Source: Syntrophaceae bacterium UBA7544
GTDB lineage: Bacteria; Desulfobacterota; Syntrophia; Syntrophales; Smithellaceae
DNA: 24,258 nt
Direction: 5' to 3'
Assembly (NCBI GenBank): GCA_002479215.1
Contig: DLME01000099.1
Span: 13,178-37,435 of the forward strand
Every line of letters starts with the position of its first letter. The stretch's first letter is position 1. Position numbers and translations under genes: made by a program. This document shows positions 6,985 to 16,131 of this stretch, one piece after another. The notes under the pieces are model-generated. The model was given only the letters and a program-made list of their open reading frames with translations, had not been told where the DNA came from and ran no database searches.

Positions 6985-8675
6985 ATATAATTCTTTCCTT
7001 ATTAAAACCGCGAGTATTTTCCACAATCAATAACTTGCGCACCGATAATAAAAGAAACCACTGGATGCGTATTTTTATGTTCAGTATGGTCGGTATTGTT
7101 TTTTGGGCGGGCACTTTCATTATTCTCTACCGGGTTTTATATTATTTTCAAAGCGTGCAGGACTTCGGCGATATACTGGCAATGAAACTTCTCTCGATGA
7201 TCATCATGACTTTTTTTGTACTTTTGCTGTTCAGCAGTATCATTAATTGTCTTTCCCATCTATATTTAAGCCAGGATTTACAGCTTTTACACTCTTTGCC
7301 GGTTTCGGCCAAAGATATATTTCTTTCCCGGTGGCTCATAAGTACATTTGACAGTTCTTGGATGGTCGTTGCTTTCAGTCTTCCTGCATTTTTATCTTAC
7401 GGCCTCATATACAAAGCAGGTATCATTTTTTATACGATTGTTTTAGTCGCCATAATTTTCATATGCCTGATCGCTTCGGCTCTGGCCGCCATTTTAGTTT
7501 TATTTGGAGCTACGATACTGCCCGCCGGAAGAATCAGGACGATTCTTATAATCCTTGGGTTTATTCTGGTGTTGCTGTTTGTTTTCGTTTTGCGTTTAAC
7601 AAGACCGGAACAACTGGTCAATCCGGATAGCTTTGCTTCCGTTGTGCTTTATTTGAATTCCCTGCAAACCCCCAACTCTTCTTTCCTGCCTACAACCTGG
7701 ATTACCGCTGCCGTTAAAGCCGCTCTCCGAGGTGAAATAAATAGTTCCCTGTTTGATATCGCCCTTACCGGAAGCTGTGCCTTCATGCTTATTTTCATCG
7801 GCGACGTTATTGCCCGAGCCACGTACTTTATGGGTTTTTCTAAATCGCAAACAACGTCGCCACGCCTGTTTAAGCCTTTAAAATATAAAGATCTAAGCTG
7901 GGAAAGTTTATTGAATTTTCTTCCGCGCGAATCAAGAGCTTTTGCCGTCAAAGAAATTAGAATATTCTTTCGCGATTCGACACAATGGCCGCAATTATTT
8001 CTGATGGCCGCATTAATCGCAATTTATCTTTATAATTTTTCCGTTTTGCCCCTGGACAAATCACCGATTAAAACGATTTATCTGCAAAACCTATTTTCTT
8101 TCTTAAACATGGGGCTATCGGCTTTTGTGCTTTCGGCCCTTGCTGCCCGCTTTGTTTTTCCGGCAGTGAGCATGGAAGGGAATGCCTTCTGGATTGTTCA
8201 AGCGGCTCCGGTATCAATAAAAAGATTTCTTTGGATTAAGTTTTTTTTGTACTATTTACCTCTGTTAATTATCACGGAAATTCTGATAATTGTTTCCAAC
8301 CTGCTGTTGCAAGTTTCTCTATTCATGATGATTCTATCGGCGGTAACAATGTTTTTTCTTGTTCCCGCGATAGTCGCTTTGGCCATTGGATTAGGCGCTG
8401 TTTATCCTGACTTTAAATCGGAAAATCCGGCACAAGTTGTGACCAGTTTTGGCGGTCTTATGTTAATGATTATCTGCTTTTTTTTAATTGCGTTGGTCAT
8501 AACGCTGGAAGCCGGTCCCGTGTATTACGCGTTTATGGCTGATGTCCAGGGAAAGCAGCTTTCTTTACTACCAGTAACATGGCTGATTGTTTCCTTTGGT
8601 CTAGCTATTTTTCTTTGCTTCTTATCCGTATTTTACCCCATGCGTCTTGGCGAAAAAAATCTCCGAATCAGATGA
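6981..8675 (+). CDS. Large ABC-2-type permease
   Basis: A 564-residue integral membrane protein with about twelve hydrophobic segments in two halves, joined by a polar stretch around residues 285-335 (KSQTTSPRLFKPLKYKDLSWESLL). It looks like the large putative ABC-2 exporter permeases in which one polypeptide carries both membrane halves, so one subunit could suffice with an ATPase dimer. The start ATG overlaps the ATPase stop. No periplasmic binding protein accompanies it, which favours export or membrane extraction over uptake. The operon appears to end here: the next 168 bases carry no gene and only a weak hairpin, AAGAC/GTCTT, around 8740-8756. The family call is from topology and context; the substrate is unknown. 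Confidence 0.85.
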   Translation: MNIILSLLKPRVFSTINNLRTDNKRNHWMRIFMFSMVGIVFWAGTFIILYRVLYYFQSVQDFGDILAMKLLSMIIMTFFVLLLFSSIINCLSHLYLSQDLQLLHSLPVSAKDIFLSRWLISTFDSSWMVVAFSLPAFLSYGLIYKAGIIFYTIVLVAIIFICLIASALAAILVLFGATILPAGRIRTILIILGFILVLLFVFVLRLTRPEQLVNPDSFASVVLYLNSLQTPNSSFLPTTWITAAVKAALRGEINSSLFDIALTGSCAFMLIFIGDVIARATYFMGFSKSQTTSPRLFKPLKYKDLSWESLLNFLPRESRAFAVKEIRIFFRDSTQWPQLFLMAALIAIYLYNFSVLPLDKSPIKTIYLQNLFSFLNMGLSAFVLSALAARFVFPAVSMEGNAFWIVQAAPVSIKRFLWIKFFLYYLPLLIITEILIIVSNLLLQVSLFMMILSAVTMFFLVPAIVALAIGLGAVYPDFKSENPAQVVTSFGGLMLMIICFFLIALVITLEAGPVYYAFMADVQGKQLSLLPVTWLIVSFGLAIFLCFLSVFYPMRLGEKNLRIR

Positions 8676-8830
8676 ACATTTTTTATTGCAATATTAAGCT
8701 GATCGGGCGTTCAAGGCGGCAGCGGTTTCAAAGCTTAAAGACGAAAATTGTCTTGATTTTACTTGCCGGATAAGCTAAACAAGCGCGCATTCTAATGAAA
8801 TTGCTTTTTTTAAGATAGCACTGAGATATT

Positions 8831-8838
8831 GAAAGGAG
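8831..8838 (+). promoter_or_regulatory. Ribosome binding site fixing the EF-G paralogue start
   Basis: GAAAGGAG ends 5 bases before the ATG at 8844. A TTG further upstream at 8829 would put this site inside the coding region, so 8844 is the better start. Confidence 0.85.
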
Positions 8839-8843
8839 CTTTC

Positions 8844-10925
8844 ATGGCAAAGTACGAATCCAAATCCCTTAGGAATTTAGCGGTAGTCGGACACGGCGGA
8901 ACGGGCAAAACCTCTTTATGCGAATCTTTTTTATTTGTTTCCGGAAAAAACGAGCGATTAGGAAGAGTCGATGATTCAACATCGTCCATGGATTTTGAGC
9001 CGGAAGAGCAAAAACGGCGCGTATCGATTAGTTCAGCGGCAAATTTTATCGAATGGGAAAAACATAAGATCAACGTTATTGACACGCCTGGCGATTCCAA
9101 TTTTGCTTATGACATAAAATGTTCAATGAGCGTCGTTGAAAATGCGGTCATTATCATTGACGCTGTCGGCGGCGTCGAATTTCAAACACAAAAAGTTTGG
9201 GAATTGGCCGATGAATTCAAACTGCCCCGTATTTTTTTCATCAACAGAATGGATCGTGAACGCGCCAACTTTGTGAAGGCGCTCGAAAGCATTAAAAGCA
9301 AATTTACCAAAAAAGTAACTCCGGTTTGCCTGCCTATCGGCGCTGAAGATAAATTCAACGGCATTGTTGATTTAATGAGCTTTAAAGCTTATTTATTCAG
9401 CGATAACAAAGGAATAGGTAAAGCCATAGATATCCCTACGGAAATGATGGATGAAGTAAAAAGCTTACGCTCAGCAATGGTGGAAGATATTGCTGAAGCT
9501 GATGACGAACTGATGAATAAGTATTTGGAAGCAGGAGAGCTCTCGCCGGAAGAACTCAAAACCGGATTGAAAAAGGGCGTTACGTCGGGCAGCCTGATTC
9601 CTGTAGTCTGCGGATCGGCAATGAAAGGTATCGGTGTCACCTTGCTGATGGATTTAATTGTCAGCTCTTTTGCTTCCCCAATTGACCGCGGCGCCGTAAA
9701 AGGCAAAAAACCGGGAACAGACAATATTGAAGAAAGAAAGCCTTTAGAAGACGCTCCTTTCTCGGCGATAGTTTTCAAAACAATTGCCGATCCTTACGCC
9801 GGCAGACTTACACTATTTCGTGTTTATTCCGGCAAACTTACGCCTGACTCCAGCATTTATAACTCCACAAGAAAAATAACAGAAAAATTCGGACACGTCT
9901 TTTTCTTAGAAGGAAAGAATCAAAAACAGGCAGATGGTCTTATCCCCGGTGATATTGCCGGTGTGGCCAAACTCAAGGAAACTATCACTGGCGACACTCT
10001 CTGCAACGAAAAAACACCGATAATTTTCAACAGGGTAGCAGTTCCGCCGCCGATTATGTCTTTTGCCATTGAACCAAAAACGAGAGGCGACGAAGACAAG
10101 ATTGCTTCATCCATTCATCGGCTTACTGAAGAAGACCCGACCATCGTCTTTTCCCGCAATGTCCAGACCAAGGAAATGATTCTCTCGGGCATGGGCCAGG
10201 TACATATTGAAGTGAATATCGATAAGATGAAAAGAAAATTCGGCGTCGAAGTTAATTTGAATACGCCTAAGGTTCCTTACAAAGAAACGATCAAAGGAAA
10301 AACCAATATTCAGGGCAAGTATAAAAAGCAATCCGGTGGGCGCGGTCAGTTCGGCGATTGCTGGATTGATATTGAACCGCTGCCGCGCGGCACCGGTTTC
10401 CAGTTTGCCGACAAAATTGTGGGCGGGGTTATTCCTAATAACTATAGGCCAGCAGTAGAAAAAGGCATTGTGGAAGCGGCCGCGAAAGGCGTTCTGGCCG
10501 GTTATCCGGTTGTTGATTTCAAAATATCGCTGGTTGACGGCTCTTACCATACAGTCGACTCATCGGAAATGGCTTTTAAAATAGCCGGTTCCATGGCCTT
10601 TCAAAAGGGCGTGATGGACTGTCAGCCGATACTGTTGGAACCGATAGTGAATATCGATATAGAAATTCCTGAAGAATATATGGGCGATGTGATCGGCGAT
10701 TTAAACAGCAGGCGCGGCCGGGTTCAGGGAATGGATGCCAATGGTTCCAACCAAATAATTAAAGGGCAGGTACCGCTGGCGGAAATATTAAAATACGCGC
10801 CCGATTTACGTTCTATGACCAGCGGCAGGGGAAATTTCACTTACACTGATTCCCATTACGAAGAAGTTCCCGCATATATTGCGGAAAAAATTATTGCCGA
10901 GTCGAAAAAAGAAAAAGAAGAATAA
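8844..10925 (+). CDS. Elongation factor G paralogue with altered GTPase motifs
   Basis: A 693-residue, five-domain translational GTPase of EF-G size. The GTPase domain has the P-loop GHGGTGKT (16-23), switch II DTPGD (80-84) and NRMD (134-137), plus the G5-like CGSAMKG. Domains II to V follow, including the domain IV block KYKKQSGGRGQFGD and the domain V EIPEEYMGDVIGDLNSRRGRV. It differs from canonical EF-G in two key places. The catalytic His of DTPGH is Asp84, and switch I reads MDFEPEEQKRRVSI instead of the usual DWMEQERERGITI. These changes mark it as one of the EF-G2-like paralogues found beside a true fusA, whose role (ribosome recycling, stress or specialised translocation) is not settled. 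The usual rpsL-rpsG-tuf neighbours are absent, which agrees with this. mog follows after 4 bases. Confidence 0.9.
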   Translation: MAKYESKSLRNLAVVGHGGTGKTSLCESFLFVSGKNERLGRVDDSTSSMDFEPEEQKRRVSISSAANFIEWEKHKINVIDTPGDSNFAYDIKCSMSVVENAVIIIDAVGGVEFQTQKVWELADEFKLPRIFFINRMDRERANFVKALESIKSKFTKKVTPVCLPIGAEDKFNGIVDLMSFKAYLFSDNKGIGKAIDIPTEMMDEVKSLRSAMVEDIAEADDELMNKYLEAGELSPEELKTGLKKGVTSGSLIPVVCGSAMKGIGVTLLMDLIVSSFASPIDRGAVKGKKPGTDNIEERKPLEDAPFSAIVFKTIADPYAGRLTLFRVYSGKLTPDSSIYNSTRKITEKFGHVFFLEGKNQKQADGLIPGDIAGVAKLKETITGDTLCNEKTPIIFNRVAVPPPIMSFAIEPKTRGDEDKIASSIHRLTEEDPTIVFSRNVQTKEMILSGMGQVHIEVNIDKMKRKFGVEVNLNTPKVPYKETIKGKTNIQGKYKKQSGGRGQFGDCWIDIEPLPRGTGFQFADKIVGGVIPNNYRPAVEKGIVEAAAKGVLAGYPVVDFKISLVDGSYHTVDSSEMAFKIAGSMAFQKGVMDCQPILLEPIVNIDIEIPEEYMGDVIGDLNSRRGRVQGMDANGSNQIIKGQVPLAEILKYAPDLRSMTSGRGNFTYTDSHYEEVPAYIAEKIIAESKKEKEE

Positions 10926-10929
10926 GACC

Positions 10930-11424
10930 ATGATCCGCACCGGAATTATAACGGTAAGCGACCGCAGTTCCCAGGGTATCCGTGAAGATTCCAGCGGTCC
11001 CGCCCTTGCCGCCATGCTGGCAGATGCGGAAATCGAAGTTTGTAAATCTCTCGTCATTCCTGATGAAAAGGATCAAATAAAAGAAGCAATAAAAAAATAT
11101 GCGGATGTTGAAAATTTTGATCTTATTCTGACCACCGGCGGCACCGGTGTCAGTCCCCGCGATGTAACTCCTGATGCGACACTGGAAGTAATCGACAAAC
11201 AAATCCCCGGTATGGCCGAAGCCATGCGGCATCAAAGTATGCAGATCACTCCCTATGCCATGATTTCCCGGGCTATAGCGGGAATTCGCGGACGCTGTCT
11301 GATAGTTAATCTCCCCGGAAGCCCGAAAGGTGCCCAAGAGAATCTGGCCATAATTTTACCGGCGTTAAAACACTCCATTGAAAAAATTAAAGGAGACGAT
11401 GCTGAATGCGGCAGCTCCGTCTAA
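10930..11424 (+). CDS. mog: MogA/MoaB family molybdopterin adenylyltransferase
   Basis: A 164-residue single-domain protein of the MogA/MoaB fold, which adenylates molybdopterin before metal insertion in molybdenum or tungsten cofactor synthesis. The nucleotide/pterin-binding block TTGGTGVSPRDVTPDAT and the later NLPGSPKG are both intact. The N-terminus RTGIITVSDRSSQGIREDSSGP is typical. The ATG at 10930 is chosen because the protein then starts at the conserved first strand; a longer frame would overlap the EF-G gene. It lies 4 bases after the EF-G stop, so it is probably co-transcribed, though no functional link is obvious. MogA and MoaB cannot be told apart safely. It converges with the minus-strand Mut7-C gene; the 58 bases between show no clear terminator. 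Confidence 0.9.
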   Translation: MIRTGIITVSDRSSQGIREDSSGPALAAMLADAEIEVCKSLVIPDEKDQIKEAIKKYADVENFDLILTTGGTGVSPRDVTPDATLEVIDKQIPGMAEAMRHQSMQITPYAMISRAIAGIRGRCLIVNLPGSPKGAQENLAIILPALKHSIEKIKGDDAECGSSV

Positions 11425-11482
11425 TTTAATTTTGTGCCGCGGAATTTGCCGGTAACTCTTACGTAAATTATCAAAGATTTCT

Positions 11483-11968
11483 TTATAACCTGCCATGAAA
11501 ATTGGCCAGGTGTTTTTCCATGAACTGCAGAGCATTGCGCTGATGTGTCCCCGTCCAATAAACATTGTGACAGGAAGGGCATTGATTGTACCGGGTGCAA
11601 TTTTCAAAGACATAGGAAGGCACTAAATTACGCACTTTTTCAGCAGGAACCGAACGAAGCTTTTTATTGCATCTAAGGCATATTGTAAACATCTTTTGCT
11701 TGTCTATCTTCAGAGAAAATTTACCGATGATATCATTTAGTTGATGGCCGATATCACTGTCTTTAACCAAGTATAAGCATCCGGAAAACTGACGCTCCAA
11801 CATGTCCCTTCTTTTCGTAAGCACTATCCTTCCTTCGGCAGCGGCTAAACGCAGCATTTCCCTTCCGGCTTCTTTGGGGAAAACTACGGCATCATAACCT
11901 AAAAGCCGCAACCATTTGGCCAGCTTTCCCAAGGTAGCATCAGCAATGAATTGAGGATTGTCCAACAT
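11483..11968 (-). CDS. Mut7-C RNase-like domain protein with zinc ribbon
   Basis: A 161-residue protein matching the Mut7-C family: an N-terminal PIN-like half with FIADATLGKLAKWLRLLGYD (7-26, Asp10) and IVLTKRRDML (48-57). A C-terminal zinc ribbon follows, with two CxxC pairs: Cys97/Cys100 and Cys130/Cys133. The family is predicted to be an RNase from the similarity of the first half to PIN nucleases and from the C-terminal part of animal Mut-7 exonuclease; activity of bacterial members is largely untested. It is the last gene of a minus-strand run after lapA, with 12 bases between them. A neighbouring role in RNA or nucleotide turnover with the HIT and phosphatase genes is possible but unproven. 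Confidence 0.85.
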   Translation of the reverse strand: MLDNPQFIADATLGKLAKWLRLLGYDAVVFPKEAGREMLRLAAAEGRIVLTKRRDMLERQFSGCLYLVKDSDIGHQLNDIIGKFSLKIDKQKMFTICLRCNKKLRSVPAEKVRNLVPSYVFENCTRYNQCPSCHNVYWTGTHQRNALQFMEKHLANFHGRL

Positions 11969-11980
11969 TACCCGGAAAAA

Positions 11981-12286
11981 TTATTGTTGCATTCTGGATT
12001 CATCAACGATCGGCGGCGGTTCATTGACGCGGAGTTCCTTACGCAAATCGCGAATAGTCCTGTTCAAGCGACTAATCGTACGGTTCAAACGAAAACGTTC
12101 CACTATCCCCCATAAACTCGCAATTATTATTCCGGCCAGAAGAGAGGCAAAAATCAGCAGATAAGCCGGCACAACAACATCCAAATATTTATAATATTGC
12201 AGACGTACGGGTGCCGAATTTAATTGGGAAAAAGTCACACTAAAAATAATAAATACTATAGTTAAAATTAAATAAATTATTCTCAT
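11981..12286 (-). CDS. LapA-like (DUF1049) inner-membrane protein
   Basis: A 101-residue protein with two membrane helices (about 2-19 and 40-62) and a polar, heptad-like C-terminal tail (RLNRTISRLNRTIRDLRKEL). This is the layout of LapA/YciS proteins, which in E. coli work with LapB in controlling lipopolysaccharide assembly. No lapB is next to it here, so that role is only suggested. The start is ATG at 12286, because a strong AGGAGGT lies about 8 bases upstream, overlapping the 3' end of the HIT gene. A longer in-frame reading would begin inside the HIT gene and is less likely. Confidence 0.78.
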   Translation of the reverse strand: MRIIYLILTIVFIIFSVTFSQLNSAPVRLQYYKYLDVVVPAYLLIFASLLAGIIIASLWGIVERFRLNRTISRLNRTIRDLRKELRVNEPPPIVDESRMQQ

Positions 12287-12290
12287 CGCA

Positions 12291-12776
12291 TCATACCTCC
12301 TGATGATATTTTTTAAAGAGAGGAGCAAGTTTAGCCGCTGTCGTAGCCACATCCTCCGGTATTATACGTACATTGCCAATTACGCTCATAAAATTAGTAT
12401 CGCCTTCCCAACGCGGGATTACATGAAGGTGAAGATGTTCCGCAATACCGGCTCCGGCCGCCTTGCCTAAATTCATGCCGACATTGAATCCGGCCGGATT
12501 CATCGTTTCCCGCAGAGCTTTTAGTGCTATTTCCACAAGATCGAAAATTTCTTTTCTTTCTTCCTGCAACAAATCTGAATATTCACCTGTATGCCGCCGG
12601 GGAATAATCATCAAATGACCGCTTATGTAAGGATATCTGTTCATCATAACAAAGCTGTATTTATCTTCATAAATGATATGCTCATCGCACCTGACTAAGC
12701 ATTTACAGAAAACACACTCGTCAGTCTTTTTGCCTTTAATATATTCCATGCGCCAGGGAGCAAAAATAGTTTCCAT
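12291..12776 (-). CDS. HIT family nucleotide hydrolase or phosphorylase
   Basis: A 161-residue histidine triad protein. The active-site motif is EHLHLHVIPR, with His114, His116 and His118; the middle His is usually the nucleotidylated one. The N-terminus METIFAPWRMEYI followed by CVFC (Cys21, Cys24) is typical of the zinc-binding branch related to Ap4A phosphorylase. Other family blocks are MMNRYPYISGHLMIIPRRH and GFNVGMNLGKAAGAGIAEH. It probably acts on dinucleoside polyphosphates or adenylated substrates in the cytoplasm. The start is ATG at 12776, matching the family N-terminus; GTG and TTG codons a few residues upstream are alternatives. It lies 18 bases after the phosphatase gene and next to lapA. 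Confidence 0.9.
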   Translation of the reverse strand: METIFAPWRMEYIKGKKTDECVFCKCLVRCDEHIIYEDKYSFVMMNRYPYISGHLMIIPRRHTGEYSDLLQEERKEIFDLVEIALKALRETMNPAGFNVGMNLGKAAGAGIAEHLHLHVIPRWEGDTNFMSVIGNVRIIPEDVATTAAKLAPLFKKYHQEV

Positions 12777-12794
12777 ATTTTTAAAAACCACCAA

Positions 12795-13286
12795 CTAGAT
12801 GTTAATTATCCTACCTGTTACTTCTTTGTCAATTTCTAATATGCCGATAGTCTTGGAAGACGCAAAATGTCTATCTACCGCCGAGCCGGGATTAAAGAAC
12901 AGCACTTTACCCTTTTTATAATTTGCCGGCTTATGCGTATGTCCATAAACAATACAATCGACATCATCAAATCTAGCTAATATTTTTTCTTCAATACCCC
13001 GGGGAGATCCCCAGCCATGAATCAGGACGAATTTAAATCCTTTTATTTCAAAAAGTAAATGCTCAGGAAATTTTTCTTTTACTGCAGGATTATCCATGTT
13101 ACCGCATACCGCTTTGACTTCTTTTCCTCCGAAAATTTCCAAAACACGCAGATCAACCAAATCTCCTGCATGAAGAATCATATCTACATCGTTGAAATGC
13201 TCAATGATACGCCTTTTCAATTTATCGTCATAACCAGTCAGGTGAGTATCGGAAAGGACCCCAACTTTTACCTTCTTCTCTTCCAT
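12795..13286 (-). CDS. YfcE/MJ0936-type metallophosphoesterase
   Basis: A 163-residue single-domain calcineurin-like phosphoesterase. All metal ligands of the family are visible: Asp13 and His15 (SDTH), Asp42 (HAGDLVD), Asn63 (GNMDNP), His90 (LIHGWG) and His116/His118 (YGHTHKP). Members such as E. coli YfcE hydrolyse artificial phosphodiesters in vitro; the natural substrate is not known. The start ATG at 13286 puts MEEKKVKVGVLSDTH at the N-terminus. A longer reading from a GTG at 13352 would begin inside structured repeat copy B and add an atypical hydrophobic leader, so it was not chosen. It is the first gene of the minus-strand run toward Mut7-C. Confidence 0.9.
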   Translation of the reverse strand: MEEKKVKVGVLSDTHLTGYDDKLKRRIIEHFNDVDMILHAGDLVDLRVLEIFGGKEVKAVCGNMDNPAVKEKFPEHLLFEIKGFKFVLIHGWGSPRGIEEKILARFDDVDCIVYGHTHKPANYKKGKVLFFNPGSAVDRHFASSKTIGILEIDKEVTGRIINI

Positions 13287-13343
13287 AATCAACTGCGAAA
13301 GTATTAGCGGCAAGACACAAAAAAAACAAGTTTTATTTATAAT

Positions 13344-13420
13344 GAAACTCACCTTTCAGGAACGAAGTGAACTGAAAGGTGTTAGTTGAATTATCCCGAT
13401 CACGCCGTGTATCGGGATAA
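13344..13420 (+). repeat. Structured intergenic repeat, copy B
   Basis: GAAACT (13344-13349) is followed by the arm CACCTTTCAG (13350-13359), a loop with ACGAAGTG (13362-13369) and the exactly complementary arm CTGAAAGGTG (13372-13381). TTAGTTGAA (13382-13390) comes next, then a second long hairpin TTATCCCGAT (13391-13400) / ATCGGGATAA (13411-13420) with an inner CAC/GTG pair. This is the most perfectly paired of the three copies. It lies between the divergent phosphoesterase and ligA genes. A partial third stem, TTCAG/CTGAA, with a GAACGAA loop follows at 13432-13448. Confidence 0.82.
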
Positions 13421-13507
13421 ATGACACCATATTCAGGAACGAACTGAAACGACACTATCTTCAGGAATAAATGCTTGGATTGATATTTTAGAGGGAAAGC
13501 TTTTAAT

Positions 13508-15552
<2,045 letters not shown>

Positions 15553-15556
15553 TTTT

Positions 15557-15829
15557 ATGAAAAGAGTTCATGTTTTTGTGAGCGGCAGAGTGCAGGGAGT
15601 ATTTTTCCGTGCGGCAACTGAGCGCGCGGCCATGGGTTTTAACCTGACCGGCTGGGTTAAAAATACGCCCGACGGCCGGGTGGAAGCTGTTTTTGAAGGC
15701 GAGGACGATAACGTGGATAAGATGCTTGCCTGGTGCCATGTGGGCCCACCCGCCGCGAGAGTTCAAGAAGTTATCACTAACGAACAACCATATACGGGCG
15801 AGTTTAGAGATTTTAATATTAAGTATTGA
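15557..15829 (+). CDS. acyP: Acylphosphatase
   Basis: A 90-residue ferredoxin-like fold enzyme that hydrolyses carboxyl-phosphate bonds in acyl phosphates. The phosphate-binding loop GRVQGVFFR with Arg18 and the catalytic Asn36 in GWVKNTPDGRVE are both present, and the length is normal. It begins 4 bases after ligA and is probably co-transcribed with it. A link to DNA ligation is not evident. Confidence 0.94.
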   Translation: MKRVHVFVSGRVQGVFFRAATERAAMGFNLTGWVKNTPDGRVEAVFEGEDDNVDKMLAWCHVGPPAARVQEVITNEQPYTGEFRDFNIKY

Positions 15830-15834
15830 TAAAT

Positions 15835-15876
15835 ACTGTTCTGTCATTGCTCGGATAGCTTGATTTGACAGGCAGT
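15835..15876 (+). other. Imperfect inverted repeat after acyP; possible 3' end signal
   Basis: ACTG-TT-CTGTCA (15835-15846) pairs with TGACAG-G-CAGT (15866-15876) around a 19-base loop, just past the acyP stop. No T-run follows, so an intrinsic terminator is only a weak reading. The TTGACA inside the second arm (15865-15870) also has a TCTTAT 17 bases downstream and could be a weak promoter toward the pilin. The rest of the 302-base gap to 16131 holds the sigma-54 candidate and no convincing gene. Confidence 0.35.
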
Positions 15877-16033
15877 GTTCAATTAAATCTTATCTCCGTT
15901 ATTGTTAACACCTGCAACTGTTCAGCAGTCGGCATTCATCAAAATTGAGGATTACGGATTGAAAGAGTGTACGAGAAAGAACGATAATGTTAATCTTGAA
16001 TATTTTTAAGGGGAGAAGTATATTTATTGGAGT

Positions 16034-16048
16034 TGGTAAGTTGGTTGC
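16034..16048 (+). promoter_or_regulatory. Candidate sigma-54 promoter of the prepilin gene
   Basis: TGGTAA (16034-16039), five bases, then TTGC (16045-16048) gives the invariant GG-N10-GC of -24/-12 promoters. Transcription would start near 16060, leaving a leader of about 70 bases before the pilin ATG. Major pilin genes of several Proteobacteria are sigma-54 dependent, which supports the reading. A small GTTGC/GCAAC hairpin overlaps the -12. The match is short and could be chance. Confidence 0.45.
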
Positions 16049-16131
16049 GCGGCAACGAGAGTTAAGGTAAAATTAAATGGAATTATGGAATTTAAGACAA
16101 GTATAAAAAATGAGTAAGGAGAACGAGCATT

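Noticed and set aside
10107..10550. Open frame of 147 codons antisense to the EF-G paralogue
   Set aside because: It overlaps the conserved EF-G domains III-IV in the opposite direction and resembles no family.
13287..13352. N-terminal extension of the phosphoesterase with a hydrophobic leader
   Set aside because: It would start from a GTG inside repeat copy B, and the family normally begins right before the SDTH strand, as it does from the ATG at 13286.
13344..13420. Integron attC site
   Set aside because: The hairpin architecture prompted the idea, but no RYYYAAC/GTTRRRY core pairing was found at the ends, there are no cassette-like genes around, and no integrase is in the window.
16021..16056. 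Possible fourth, degenerate copy of the structured repeat (GGTAAGTTGG then GTTGC-GCG-GCAAC)
   Set aside because: The first stem and the ACGAAGTG block are missing; a short resemblance to the TAAGTTGAA-hairpin part is not enough, and the sigma-54 reading explains it as well.
15986..16069. Small plus-strand frame of 27 codons (MLILNIFKGRSIF...) before the pilin
   Set aside because: No ribosome binding site precedes it, and its 3' part coincides with the sigma-54 candidate; too weak to call a gene.
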